Source of the DNA: Ostreococcus lucimarinus CCE9901
Taxonomy: Eukaryota > Chlorophyta > Mamiellophyceae > Mamiellales > Bathycoccaceae
Direction of reading: 5' to 3'
Length of the DNA: 64,000 bases
Assembly: GCF_000092065.1 (NCBI RefSeq)
Contig: NC_009360.1
Span: forward strand, 62,001-126,000
Under the pieces are notes generated by a model that worked only from the letters and a program-made list of their open reading frames with translations, was not told the DNA's origin and searched no databases. The first letter of the stretch is position 1; each line of letters begins with the position of its first letter. Positions 1-9,201 of the stretch are shown piece by piece. The position numbers were made by a program, and so were the translations under genes.

Positions 1-3000
1 CGCATCGCTTTTTCGACCACGTCCAGGACGTCGTCCCATTCAGAAAACACTATCATTTTAGCGTCATCCTCACGCAACAGCAAATATCTCAGACGTCGAA
101 TGATCGCTTCAATTTTTGTGCCCCAGCTCCCGGAGACGAGCACTTGTTGTTCCCCGCCGAGGAGGTCGGCTTCGACGCCGAGCAGATCCGTAAGAAATCG
201 CACGTCGCCTCCTTTACCGCGCCTCACGTAATCAGCCGCATCTCGCACTCCCGTGCGATTGTCAACGTTGTTCACGTACATCAACTCTTCGACGTACGCA
301 CGAACGCGACAGGTGACGCACGACACTCTCTCCCCGTGCTCGCGTCGGACCAAGTCGAGAGCGCACGAGACGCACGTTCGGTGACCGCAAGGGAAAACAC
401 ATATTTCAGCGTTAGTTCCCGCGAATGACACCATACAGACCGGACAATCAGTTGCTATAGTGTTTTCTCCGCCAGCGTTCTCCGCGCGAAGATTGTCCTC
501 CAGATACTTGAGTTGAGACATCGCTTTGCGCAAATCCTTTTCGTACACGAGCTTTTGCGTCGTGTAGTTGACGCTCAAACCCTCCACTTCGTCTCGATAG
601 ATGACCGACCCTCGGAGACCCTCGGGCACGGGATCGTTTTGCATCAACCAACCCGTGAACCGATGGAAGCCGTGCGGTGGAAGCTCGTGATCGTGCCGAG
701 TGCGTATTCTCGCCACCGCCATGTCGAGCTCGTCGCGAGACGCGACTTCTTCCCTCTGTTGGACGATGAGCTGCGATATTTTGTAAAATTCCTTGCGCAT
801 CTCTTCAAGCGCAGCGACGTGCGCCGCGGATTCTTCAACATACGAACTGGGTGCACTCAACGAATGCACCATGGGGACTAAAATACGAAGCACGGCTTCC
901 ACCGAGCTCGCTCCACCGCGGTTGGTTTCCTCTCGTTCATACTTCCGACCGTAACGAGAAACGCGTGGCACAAACGTTTCCCTGTTCTGACTATCGTCGT
1001 CATTGGTGCGATTTTGCTGAAGCCGCAGGTTGCGAACACCGAATATCTTTGCCTCAAACTCCGAAAGTAACGGTTCGGCCTTGCAAAACATACACACCAC
1101 GCCGGGAAGGGCAAAGTCCGTATCTTTACGGCAGTTTGAGCACGAACCGATCGTACGCACATCATCTTCACTCGGATTTTCAACCCGTACGCGGATTTCT
1201 GAGACAGATTCCATGACTCTGGCGCGTGTGTTGTGAATTTCTTCCAAATCGTTCGCCATCGTCATCTTCAAACCGTCGGTGCTTCGAAAAGGTGCTTGCT
1301 TGTCTTGCCAGCGTCCATCCAAAGCTTCAAGCACACGCGCGAGTATATTCGACGCCGCAACATCTTCTGCGGTTCCTTCTGACGTCATCGCATGATCGAG
1401 GATGAATAGCCACCACGTGAATTTGTCCACGCGCGCGATCGAGCCAAACGCTAAATGCTTCGCCACGTTTGCACTCGTAACTTCGAGTTCGCGCGTCGCT
1501 GCAGGGACGCCGCCAGCACGCTGTGCCATGTATGCAGCTCGCTCTAAATTGGCTTCTTTTTCCAAATCATCGTCCCGTATCGTCGGTGCTATTATCTTGC
1601 CTTTTAGTAACTCTTTGTTCGCCTTGACTTCGCGCATGGCCAAGTTGAGATTGTGAAGCGCGTGAAGTCTTTGAAGGGTGTCCATCCGAATGCCTCGCTG
1701 CTTCCCCTCACCTTCGAGCTTAAGGACTTCACGATACGTTTCTATGACGATGTCGAAAGTTCCTAAAATCCAAGCGATCCCAGCGAGGGCGTTGAGCGAA
1801 AACGCCACGAGACGCTGCGCCTCTTCGGCTTCGATGCGAGCTCTTTCGACAAGCTTTTCAGAAATTTGCTCCATCGTCAACACGTTAGCGCCGGCGCGAA
1901 TACCGCCAGCAAGACCGTGTGATCCCGCTTGCGGATGATCACACGCTTGACGCAATCGCAACAAAGGTCCCATGACGCTCGATGCTTTGTTCGGTGGAAG
2001 GCTTTCGCTGTCGGCGTGACGGATGAATCGTCTCAGAGTCGCGTTGGCGTCGGCCGCACAGTTGGCGTATTGTCGGGAGTACCAGTGCTGCTCCACCGCG
2101 CTTGACCGCAACCACGTGGCGACTTCACCTTGGGGAGGAATTCCTAGTTGTCGCTCCATGTCAGCGCGCGAGTTTCGCCACATCAAGCCCTTCAAAATTT
2201 TATGAAGAAGTTCGCGCGCGGAGACGTCGCCACTCATGTACGGTATTTCAATCATACGTCGCCACCAAAAGTCACCATGTTGAAACGGAGACACCATCAG
2301 AAACGTTAACAGACCGAATATATCCCCTAAACCTCGCGAAATGGGCGTGCCCGTGACTGCCCATCGGTGCACTGTGGGCAGCCGGCGCACCATCTCGGCG
2401 GCTTTTGACACCGTGGACTCGACCATTTGCGCCTCGTCCAGAACAACGCGCCACCACTTCAATCGAGTCAGTGGTGTCGGCACCACTTCATACTTCTTTT
2501 CATATCGTCGTGCTCTCTCAGCGCCGGCCAAGCCGTGTCCATTGGCGGTGTCGATGTCGATTTCAGTACGAAGCGTGTCGTACGTTGTCAGTACGATGTC
2601 GGCGTCGGCGAGCTCCTTGGCGGAAAACACGCCCTTCATCGAGCCCCCAGCGCCACTTCGCTTCGACTGTCCCTCATATGTGATGATTTTCAGCGTGCCC
2701 GGGCGTACGTGTTGCTTGCACTCGTCTCGCCATTGTTTGATGATGGCGCTCGGGCAGACGACGAGCGTGGCGCCGCACGTCTCGTCTACTGTTTCGCTCG
2801 CGTGCGCGGCGATGCATTTACCACACGTGAAATCTTTGAGCTTTCGTCCCCGCTCTTCCTCAGACATTTTCATAAGTTTTATCTCTTGATTTCTGCTTTG
2901 GGCTAGCCCCACGCATCTTGCGTGCATCCACGTCTCGCACTTTTCACATTCGATCCACAAACCGTCGTAGAATGGGTCGTCATGTCGCGCACCGCACGGG

Positions 3001-4226
3001 CAGCACACCTTCACGGGCGCTTCATCGTCTTTAATGAGCACAACATCATCGATTTCCTCTTTCATGTCATCTGTCATGGGCGGAGGGACAAATTGAGATC
3101 GACTTTGCGCGCGCCGCGGCTCGCGATTCGCCAACACGAGCATGATTACTTCCACCGTTTTCCCAAGACCCATCTCATCGGCCAAGATACCGCCGCTCAC
3201 AGATTCAAAATCGCATTCGAATCGCGTTTTCGTGAGATGACCCGAGTACGGATTTATGTAGCCACCTCCCTCCGGGAGTTCGCGCCAAAGCGGATGCAAC
3301 TCTGTCTTGTCGACGTCGCCGCCGCGTTTCGCCGACAACGCCCCAGCCGGCGCATCCTTCGCTCGTTCTCTCGCCAGCATCCATCCCACGGCTTGTTTCT
3401 GATATGATCGCGGCGTCGGCAAGAGCGCGTAGTAGTCTCGATCGGCTTCTGGACACGCGTTCTCGTTCGGTTTCACGGCTTCAAAAATACCCGCCAAATC
3501 CAAACCGCCGTCAAATCTACCGGGCGCTTCTCCATCGATACCATCGTCGCACAATCCGGCGTAAACGACCGCTAGCGCCTTAAACACCTTCGCGAACCCT
3601 TTAGTGACGCACCCACCGGCCGTTTGCACCTCCGAACACGCCTCGAAAGCTACCGGTTTCATCTTCACCGTCAACCGTCCGCCCTCCGCGCCATCCTTCG
3701 TCAACCGCGCCGTCGCCATCCCTGACCGCATCACCACCCTAAAAGCCTCCGCGTTCACCCCATCCACGCGATACACCGCATCATTCTCACACTTAAACCG
3801 CAGCGACATCGCGTCCGGCGTCGACGGCGCCGCATCCACTTCCACTTCGCCGCCGACGAAGTCGCCCCGCGCGCTCGTCGTCGCCGTCGCCGTCCCATCG
3901 CGCGTCTCCCCGCGCGTCCGACGCGACGCGCGGACGACCGCGACGACGGTCGACGCCGATGCGTTTGTCACGCTCGCCGCGCCGATCCGCGTCGCGACCG
4001 CGCTCCCGAGCGCGACGCCGTCGTCGTTTTCATCGTCGATGGCGAAATTAATCAAACCGTCGCGCGGCGACGCGGCGACGCGTTTCTTCGCGCGCGACGC
4101 GTCGTTCGCCGCCGCGCGCTTCTCGCCGCGCGGCGCGACGTCCGGACGCCGCGCGGACGAGGGGGGGTCGACGTCCACGCCCGCGACGCGCACGCGCGTC
4201 GGGTTTGGATTTTTCGCGCGAGGCAT
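1..4226 (-). CDS. SHPRH: SHPRH/Rad5-like SNF2 ATPase with PHD and RING fingers (3' part missing at window edge)
   Basis: The reading frame is open from the ATG at 4226 to base 1 without a stop, so about 1408 N-terminal residues are visible and the rest lies outside the window. In order: ATP-binding motif I ADEMGLGKT (near residue 350), a PHD finger (Cys4-His-Cys3, about 405-470) inserted in the first RecA lobe, motif II as DEAQ (near 595), a long helical insert, a RING finger (CPVC ... CGHRTCVSC ... SCVTC, about 1258-1303), then the first strand of the second RecA lobe (MIVFSEWDDVLDV) at the edge. A PHD and a RING inside a SNF2 ATPase, with DEAQ, is the SHPRH arrangement. SHPRH-type proteins are nuclear E3 ligases that polyubiquitinate PCNA and aid template switching. 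The linker-histone domain of animal SHPRH was not recognised. Confidence 0.88.
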   Translation of the reverse strand, partial: MPRAKNPNPTRVRVAGVDVDPPSSARRPDVAPRGEKRAAANDASRAKKRVAASPRDGLINFAIDDENDDGVALGSAVATRIGAASVTNASASTVVAVVRASRRTRGETRDGTATATTSARGDFVGGEVEVDAAPSTPDAMSLRFKCENDAVYRVDGVNAEAFRVVMRSGMATARLTKDGAEGGRLTVKMKPVAFEACSEVQTAGGCVTKGFAKVFKALAVVYAGLCDDGIDGEAPGRFDGGLDLAGIFEAVKPNENACPEADRDYYALLPTPRSYQKQAVGWMLARERAKDAPAGALSAKRGGDVDKTELHPLWRELPEGGGYINPYSGHLTKTRFECDFESVSGGILADEMGLGKTVEVIMLVLANREPRRAQSRSQFVPPPMTDDMKEEIDDVVLIKDDEAPVKVCCPCGARHDDPFYDGLWIECEKCETWMHARCVGLAQSRNQEIKLMKMSEEERGRKLKDFTCGKCIAAHASETVDETCGATLVVCPSAIIKQWRDECKQHVRPGTLKIITYEGQSKRSGAGGSMKGVFSAKELADADIVLTTYDTLRTEIDIDTANGHGLAGAERARRYEKKYEVVPTPLTRLKWWRVVLDEAQMVESTVSKAAEMVRRLPTVHRWAVTGTPISRGLGDIFGLLTFLMVSPFQHGDFWWRRMIEIPYMSGDVSARELLHKILKGLMWRNSRADMERQLGIPPQGEVATWLRSSAVEQHWYSRQYANCAADANATLRRFIRHADSESLPPNKASSVMGPLLRLRQACDHPQAGSHGLAGGIRAGANVLTMEQISEKLVERARIEAEEAQRLVAFSLNALAGIAWILGTFDIVIETYREVLKLEGEGKQRGIRMDTLQRLHALHNLNLAMREVKANKELLKGKIIAPTIRDDDLEKEANLERAAYMAQRAGGVPAATRELEVTSANVAKHLAFGSIARVDKFTWWLFILDHAMTSEGTAEDVAASNILARVLEALDGRWQDKQAPFRSTDGLKMTMANDLEEIHNTRARVMESVSEIRVRVENPSEDDVRTIGSCSNCRKDTDFALPGVVCMFCKAEPLLSEFEAKIFGVRNLRLQQNRTNDDDSQNRETFVPRVSRYGRKYEREETNRGGASSVEAVLRILVPMVHSLSAPSSYVEESAAHVAALEEMRKEFYKISQLIVQQREEVASRDELDMAVARIRTRHDHELPPHGFHRFTGWLMQNDPVPEGLRGSVIYRDEVEGLSVNYTTQKLVYEKDLRKAMSQLKYLEDNLRAENAGGENTIATDCPVCMVSFAGTNAEICVFPCGHRTCVSCALDLVRREHGERVSCVTCRVRAYVEELMYVNNVDNRTGVRDAADYVRRGKGGDVRFLTDLLGVEADLLGGEQQVLVSGSWGTKIEAIIRRLRYLLLREDDAKMIVFSEWDDVLDVVEKAM

Positions 4227-4356
4227 GGTGTGAGTCTGCCCGAGACATTATTATGATTATTACAGTACGCGATACAGTACCGATGATGTTGGTTATTGTT
4301 ATCGATGATGTTGGTTATTGATGAGAGATAAATATGGGTCGACGATGTCGCGCGCG
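4227..4356. repeat. 18-bp direct repeat between two minus-strand genes
   Basis: The spacer between the C2-protein stop and the SHPRH start is AT-richer than its surroundings. It contains two perfect copies of cgatgatgttggttattg at 4281-4298 and 4303-4320. The position suits a 3' end or a promoter element, but no function can be assigned from sequence. Confidence 0.6.
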
Positions 4357-7281
4357 TCATACGCGCCAGGGCTTGACGAATGGGTAACACGCCGGCGCGC
4401 ACCGCGAACGCGGGTTGGGCTCGTCTTCGATGTCTTCTTCGAACGTCGCACGCTTTCTGAAGCGTTTCAAGTTGCCATTTCTGTCGTATCCAGTCTTCGG
4501 GGCGTGACAGATGAGCTTGTTCACGCCCGGGATGACCATCAAAATGAATGGAAACGCGAGAAGGTTGTACAAAGTCTGCCCCCAAAACGCGACGCCGTAA
4601 AGTTGCCAGGTTTCGCCGCGACCCCAGTCGACCCACGCCAGAAATCGGATGGAGCAACCAACGGTGACCGCAAAGGTGACAAGTTCGTAGATCCACAGAA
4701 TGCGCTGTACGCGGCGCGGTTGGATGTGCTTGAGCTTCATAACCGTATACGTCACCGTGCCGAGATCGATTTGATGTCGCTGGTGCGTAAGGTCATCCTT
4801 GTAGTACAACGTGTGCATTCCGCTCGCAACATCGTAGTCCTTGACTTTGGCGATGCGGTGAACGTAATGAAATGATTTGAACGCATTTCGCGCGCGTGCC
4901 GTACCACCACGAATACCTTTGGCCGCCGCCAGACGTTCAAGCTGCAAATTCACGATTCGACGGAACCGTTCGAGCGGCGTTTCTTTGCGCTTAACGAAAA
5001 TATACTTCAAAGCCTTCTTCAACGCGCCGTAGGTCTTATACCGTGAACCGATTCCAACGGTTGTGATTCGAATTCTAGCACCAACCAATCTGTGATCGCT
5101 CGCGATCGCGCGCCCAAACGCGAACGAACGACGGAGCTTGTGAAACGCGTACCAGCACATCATGATACGTACGAGGTACGCGCCGACATTGAGCGCGACA
5201 CAAGTGCTCGAATCAATCGCACACGACTGCATCTCTGTTACCCATGGTCCTGTGGTGTCACACGTGTGCGTGGTGCCAGCGTCACGTACGCCGGCACACT
5301 GGATGAACGCGAACACGCCGGCGAAGACGGAAATCGTTCCCGAAATGAACTGAATTCCCTTGAAAACCATGATGTACTCGAACATCTGCCACTCGTCTCG
5401 CCTATCCACGAGAGCCAGACGAATGAAGAACACAAACGCTTGGAGACCGAGACCAAAGTAGAGCTTTGAAACGAGGAACAACCACCAATAAGGATTTCGC
5501 ACCTTACCGAAGATGGAGAGATCACCCGGAACTTCGTTGTAAAGGTACCAGCACCGAATAGATTCAAATAATCCAAACACCGAACGCTTCATGCTGAAGC
5601 TCTGTGGAACGCTCCTGCGTTTAACCTGCTCTGCGTCATTTTGATCTGCTTGAGCGGATCCTTGCGATTTAGCGCTGTCTAGAATTTTCAAACGAATCCC
5701 CAAGTCGCTCATCAGCCCCTGCTGAATATCCGAGATGTACATGTTCACAACGCCTGCGAGATAGTTTCGGATCACCGACGGCATATCGCGATCCGCCACG
5801 GCGAGTTCACAAACCTTATTCTTCTTTTCCTCAATCGTCGCATCGATGACTTTCAAAGCACGGCGCTTTCCAACGTCGACGGCTTGTTCGACTTTGCTAT
5901 TTAGCCAAAGACCGACTCCAGTTTGGTTGAAGCTCTTTCCAAAGTTTCGTGGGTCGACCAGCTGCTTCGCGAAGGACAACATCGCTTTGGCTTCTTCGAA
6001 TATGAACGACGACGTCCGCGGAGGTCGCAGCTTAAAGTGCACGACCAGCTCGTTTGAGTTGCGTTCGACGAAGTATCCGTCGTCAAAGTGCGTCGGTGCC
6101 CGGTTTTCAGGCGTGTTCTTTACTTTGTGCAAATGTAACGCCGCCGCGGGCACTTGCGATGGTGACTTTGAAAGCGCGTCGGCGAGTGAAGGCGATGGAT
6201 CGATCACCTTTGCGTCGGTGTCCTTCACTGACTTTACGTCTTTAAAGTTGGCTTTCATTTTCGCGAAATGCGTCAGAGGCAACGTCGCCGAGCCCATGGC
6301 GTCGTCGGCTGACATGAGATCGAAGTCGTACACTTCAAACTTCAACGAGCAGTCCTTATATCTCAGTTTTTCGCTACCCATGTAAAACGACTCGTTCCAC
6401 ACCGGATTCGTAGTTTTCGGGCGGTACCCCGTTCGGTGTACTTGACCGTCGACGGCGAGCCCGGCGCTGTTGACGATAGACACCTTCACGTACGGGTCCG
6501 ACGTCTCGCCCGCGTCCATGGCGAGCAAACCGCTCCCGGATTCGACGTTCACTCGTATGAATAAGCCGCTCAAGCACTGGATCATGCGAACGTCGACGAA
6601 AATAGAACCCGCGGAACCGTCCTCGTCCTCGTTCGTCGCCTCGCCCGCCGACGAAAACATCGCCGCCCCCGTCGCGCCGACCTCGTACGCGACTCTCTTG
6701 GCGATCGCCATCCCCCCCGAACCGTCGTCCTCGTCGCCTCGCTTCGTCTCCGACGTCGCCGGCGTCGCCTCGACCTCGCGCTTCGCCCCGCGTTCGCGCT
6801 CCGCCGTCGTCGCGTCCTCCTCCGCGTCGCCGCCGCCCCCGACGTCCGACCGCATCCGCATCGCCATCTCCCTCGCCCCCGACAGGTCGGACATCATCTT
6901 CTCCAGCTCATCCGCGTCCGATTCTCCCACCGCGCGCGCCCACGCGCTCTGCCGTCGCTCCGCGCGCGCGCGCTCCGGCGCGGCGTCCTCGTCCGAATCG
7001 TAATCATCGCTCGAGTCGCTCTCCATCATCAGCGCGTTTCGCTCGACCGCCTTACGGAGCGCGCCGAAAAATCCCAATCGCGCCGCTCGCGCCGTCGCCC
7101 GTCGCTTCCGCGCGCGCTCGACGTCGTCGTCGTCGTCGTCGTCGCGACGTTCGGCATCCGGTCGGTCTCCGGCGTCAGTTCGCGCGGCGTCGCGCGCGCC
7201 GTCGCCGTCGCGCGCGCGCGGCGTCGTCGGCGCGCGCGCGCGACCCTTTTCGTTCGTCCCTCGCGCCGCGCCGCGCGCCAT
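4357..7281 (-). CDS. C2-domain protein with about five C-terminal membrane segments, function unknown
   Basis: 974 residues from the ATG at 7281. The first 225 residues are charged and disordered, with acidic runs. A C2 domain follows (about 227-340, with DPYVKV and TTNPVWNESF typical of C2 sandwiches), suggesting calcium or phospholipid binding. After a helical middle region come about five hydrophobic segments between about 595 and 915 (starting near NPYWWLFLVSKLYFGLG), ending in a basic, likely cytosolic tail. I do not recognise the membrane domain. It could be an ER or plasma-membrane lipid-contact protein, by analogy with other C2-plus-membrane proteins; that is inference. A second start, at the MM pair encoded at 7029-7024, is possible because the ATG at 7281 lies only 15 nt from the divergent neighbour's ATG. 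Confidence 0.75.
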   Translation of the reverse strand: MARGAARGTNEKGRARAPTTPRARDGDGARDAARTDAGDRPDAERRDDDDDDDVERARKRRATARAARLGFFGALRKAVERNALMMESDSSDDYDSDEDAAPERARAERRQSAWARAVGESDADELEKMMSDLSGAREMAMRMRSDVGGGGDAEEDATTAERERGAKREVEATPATSETKRGDEDDGSGGMAIAKRVAYEVGATGAAMFSSAGEATNEDEDGSAGSIFVDVRMIQCLSGLFIRVNVESGSGLLAMDAGETSDPYVKVSIVNSAGLAVDGQVHRTGYRPKTTNPVWNESFYMGSEKLRYKDCSLKFEVYDFDLMSADDAMGSATLPLTHFAKMKANFKDVKSVKDTDAKVIDPSPSLADALSKSPSQVPAAALHLHKVKNTPENRAPTHFDDGYFVERNSNELVVHFKLRPPRTSSFIFEEAKAMLSFAKQLVDPRNFGKSFNQTGVGLWLNSKVEQAVDVGKRRALKVIDATIEEKKNKVCELAVADRDMPSVIRNYLAGVVNMYISDIQQGLMSDLGIRLKILDSAKSQGSAQADQNDAEQVKRRSVPQSFSMKRSVFGLFESIRCWYLYNEVPGDLSIFGKVRNPYWWLFLVSKLYFGLGLQAFVFFIRLALVDRRDEWQMFEYIMVFKGIQFISGTISVFAGVFAFIQCAGVRDAGTTHTCDTTGPWVTEMQSCAIDSSTCVALNVGAYLVRIMMCWYAFHKLRRSFAFGRAIASDHRLVGARIRITTVGIGSRYKTYGALKKALKYIFVKRKETPLERFRRIVNLQLERLAAAKGIRGGTARARNAFKSFHYVHRIAKVKDYDVASGMHTLYYKDDLTHQRHQIDLGTVTYTVMKLKHIQPRRVQRILWIYELVTFAVTVGCSIRFLAWVDWGRGETWQLYGVAFWGQTLYNLLAFPFILMVIPGVNKLICHAPKTGYDRNGNLKRFRKRATFEEDIEDEPNPRSRCAPACYPFVKPWRV

Positions 7282-7296
7282 CGCGCGCGCGCGACA

Positions 7297-8559
7297 ATGC
7301 GCGTCGCGACGATCGCGTCGTCGTCGTCCGTCGATTCCCCGCGCGCCGACGTCGCGCGCGCCGCGCTGCGCGTCCGCGCGCGCCCCGGCGAGGCGGTCGC
7401 GATCGATCTTCGCGCCGACGCCGCCCTCGCGGTCGCGCTCGCGCGGTGCGACGAGGGCGTCGTCCACGCGTGCGCGACGGACGACGACGTCGCGCTCGTC
7501 TCGACGCGCGACGGCGCGCGACGGACCGGCGCGGTCGACGCGCTCGCGCGCGTCTTCGCGAGGCACGGCGCCGACGTCGCGAGCGCGGCGGTCGGGCGGA
7601 CGTGGGACGGCGTCGCGCTGGACGGCGGCGCGGGCGCGCGCGGGTGCGCGCTCGTCGCGTTCGGCGACGCGGGAGCGGAGGCGCGCGAACGCGAGGTGGT
7701 GGTGACGCTGACGACGCACGCGCGGGCGGGCGAGCGGACGCGGACGCGGTCGAGGGCGCGGGCGAGCGGGTGCCACTTGGTCGAGGCGCCGGCGTGCGAG
7801 GCGACGCCGCGCGCGGGGACGGCGACGTGGGCGCTGGCGGACGGCGACGCGGCGGCGTCGCTCGCCGTCAACGAGAACTGCGACCCGGACGTGCGCGCGG
7901 ACCTGGACGAGGCGCTGGCGGCGATCGTGCGCGAGGCGAGCGAGGACGAGGCGACGCGCGCGGCGGCGAGGGCGATGCTGGTCGGCGGCGCGGTGCGCGC
8001 GCCGGTGACGAACGGGCGCGCGCGGATGGGGACGTGGCAGGGACTGTACCTGTGCGAACACGGGGCGCGCGGCGAACACGCGCGCGACGTCTTGGCGGTG
8101 TGCGACGCGCGTGAAGCGACGGCGCGGACGACGATCGTGGTGAGCGCGGGAAAGCGCGGCTTGCGAGACATCACGGACGACGTGACGGCGGCGATTCGCG
8201 ACGCGCACCGACCGGGGACGATTGGCACTTTGCACTGCTTTTGCGAACACACGTCGGCGTCGCTCGTCGTCGGACCGTCGGATCCCACGTTCGCGACGCG
8301 CTTTGAGGACGCGTTGAACGACATCGTGCCCGAGTCGTGGAACGACGAGTTCTTCAGACACACGGCGGAGGGCCCAGACGACATGCCCGCGCACGTGAAG
8401 AGCACCATCGTGGGGGCGCACAAGACGGTCCCCGTCGACGCCGACGGCACGTTATCTCCCCTGAACGGCCAACGATTGTACTTGTGCGAACACAGAAACG
8501 TGGGTGGATTCAATTCCGGTCTCGCCCGTCGCGTGACGTTGACGTTACAATGCGACTAG
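7297..8559 (+). CDS. Tandem YjbQ (UPF0047) domain protein
   Basis: 420 residues. The last copy (from about 280) carries the family signature: FCEHTSASL near 316, EGPDDMPAHVKS near 358 and a YLCEHRN strand near the end. An upstream copy (about 155-275) keeps the other half: NENCDPDVRADL and MGTWQGLYLCEH (near 245), but has lost the HTSAS and EGPDDMPAH blocks. The first 150 residues may be a third, strongly diverged copy. Single-domain YjbQ proteins are about 130-140 residues and have been linked to thiamine-phosphate synthase activity in bacteria. Here the motifs are split between copies, so an intact site may need both, or only the last copy may be active. It is divergent from the C2 gene with a 15-nt gap and convergent with the next gene. 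Confidence 0.85.
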   Translation: MRVATIASSSSVDSPRADVARAALRVRARPGEAVAIDLRADAALAVALARCDEGVVHACATDDDVALVSTRDGARRTGAVDALARVFARHGADVASAAVGRTWDGVALDGGAGARGCALVAFGDAGAEAREREVVVTLTTHARAGERTRTRSRARASGCHLVEAPACEATPRAGTATWALADGDAAASLAVNENCDPDVRADLDEALAAIVREASEDEATRAAARAMLVGGAVRAPVTNGRARMGTWQGLYLCEHGARGEHARDVLAVCDAREATARTTIVVSAGKRGLRDITDDVTAAIRDAHRPGTIGTLHCFCEHTSASLVVGPSDPTFATRFEDALNDIVPESWNDEFFRHTAEGPDDMPAHVKSTIVGAHKTVPVDADGTLSPLNGQRLYLCEHRNVGGFNSGLARRVTLTLQCD

Positions 8560-8586
8560 CGTTAGCGCCGTGTAACGCGGTTCGGT

Positions 8587-8883
8587 TTAGTACGCGTTCG
8601 CGTGCGCGCCCGCCTTCCAATCCTTCGCCCTCGGCGCGACGTTTTTCGCGTTCGGCACGAACTTCGAGTCCTCGTCCCTCAGCCGCACCTCGTGATTCCT
8701 CAATCGCGCGTGATCGATCCGTCCGTCGTACCCCTCCGTCGTGCGCGTCTTTTCGTACTGCTCCTCCAGGTAACAATCGCGCGCGCTCTTCCCCGCCCAG
8801 TCCCCTTTCGCGCCCCACGCGTGTTCGCTCGCGGGCGGGACGTACGCGACGTGCGGTTCGTGCACGCCGGGCGTGATCGGCAT
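8587..8883 (-). CDS. Small conserved-looking protein, unknown function
   Basis: 98 residues starting [17 protein letters not shown]. It is polar and charged with no membrane segment, signal peptide or cysteine motif; features are an aromatic [11 protein letters not shown] patch and a charged centre ([16 protein letters not shown]). I do not recognise the family. Coding is supported by the ordered amino-acid composition, unlike the arginine/alanine-rich shadow frames nearby, and by the snug fit: its stop is 27 nt from the stop of the convergent YjbQ gene, and its ATG is about 200 bp from the leucyl-tRNA synthetase start. The frame stays open farther upstream, but that part is low-complexity antisense of the next gene and was excluded. 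Confidence 0.6.
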   Translation of the reverse strand: MPITPGVHEPHVAYVPPASEHAWGAKGDWAGKSARDCYLEEQYEKTRTTEGYDGRIDHARLRNHEVRLRDEDSKFVPNAKNVAPRAKDWKAGAHANAY

Positions 8884-9087
8884 CGCGATTCGCGCTCTTC
8901 GTCGCGCTGTGTCGCGCGTCGTCGTCGTCGCCGCGCGCGCGAAAACGCTCGAGTAACGCTCGAGTCTCACGGTCCGTCCGTTTACAACACGGATTTCAGG
9001 GCACAAACCCTCGGCGGCGTCGCGGGCGCGCCGTCGCGACGCGCGGCGCCGCGCACCGACGCGCGCGCGCGACGCGAACGCGCGCGC

Positions 9088-9170
9088 ATGCACACGACGC
9101 GCCCGTGCGGCGCCGCGCGCGACGCGCGCGCGATGTTCGCGTCGACGATGCGTCGACGCGCGCGATGGAT

Positions 9171-9201
<31 letters not shown>

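Noticed and set aside
7282-8421. Upstream extension of the minus-strand C2 gene to 8421
   Set aside because: The added 380 residues are antisense to the YjbQ-domain gene and have arginine/alanine-rich shadow composition without any domain.
8602-9087. Extension of the leucyl-tRNA synthetase frame to 8602
   Set aside because: It overlaps the opposite-strand small gene and has no family homology; the synthetase starts near 9088 or 9133.
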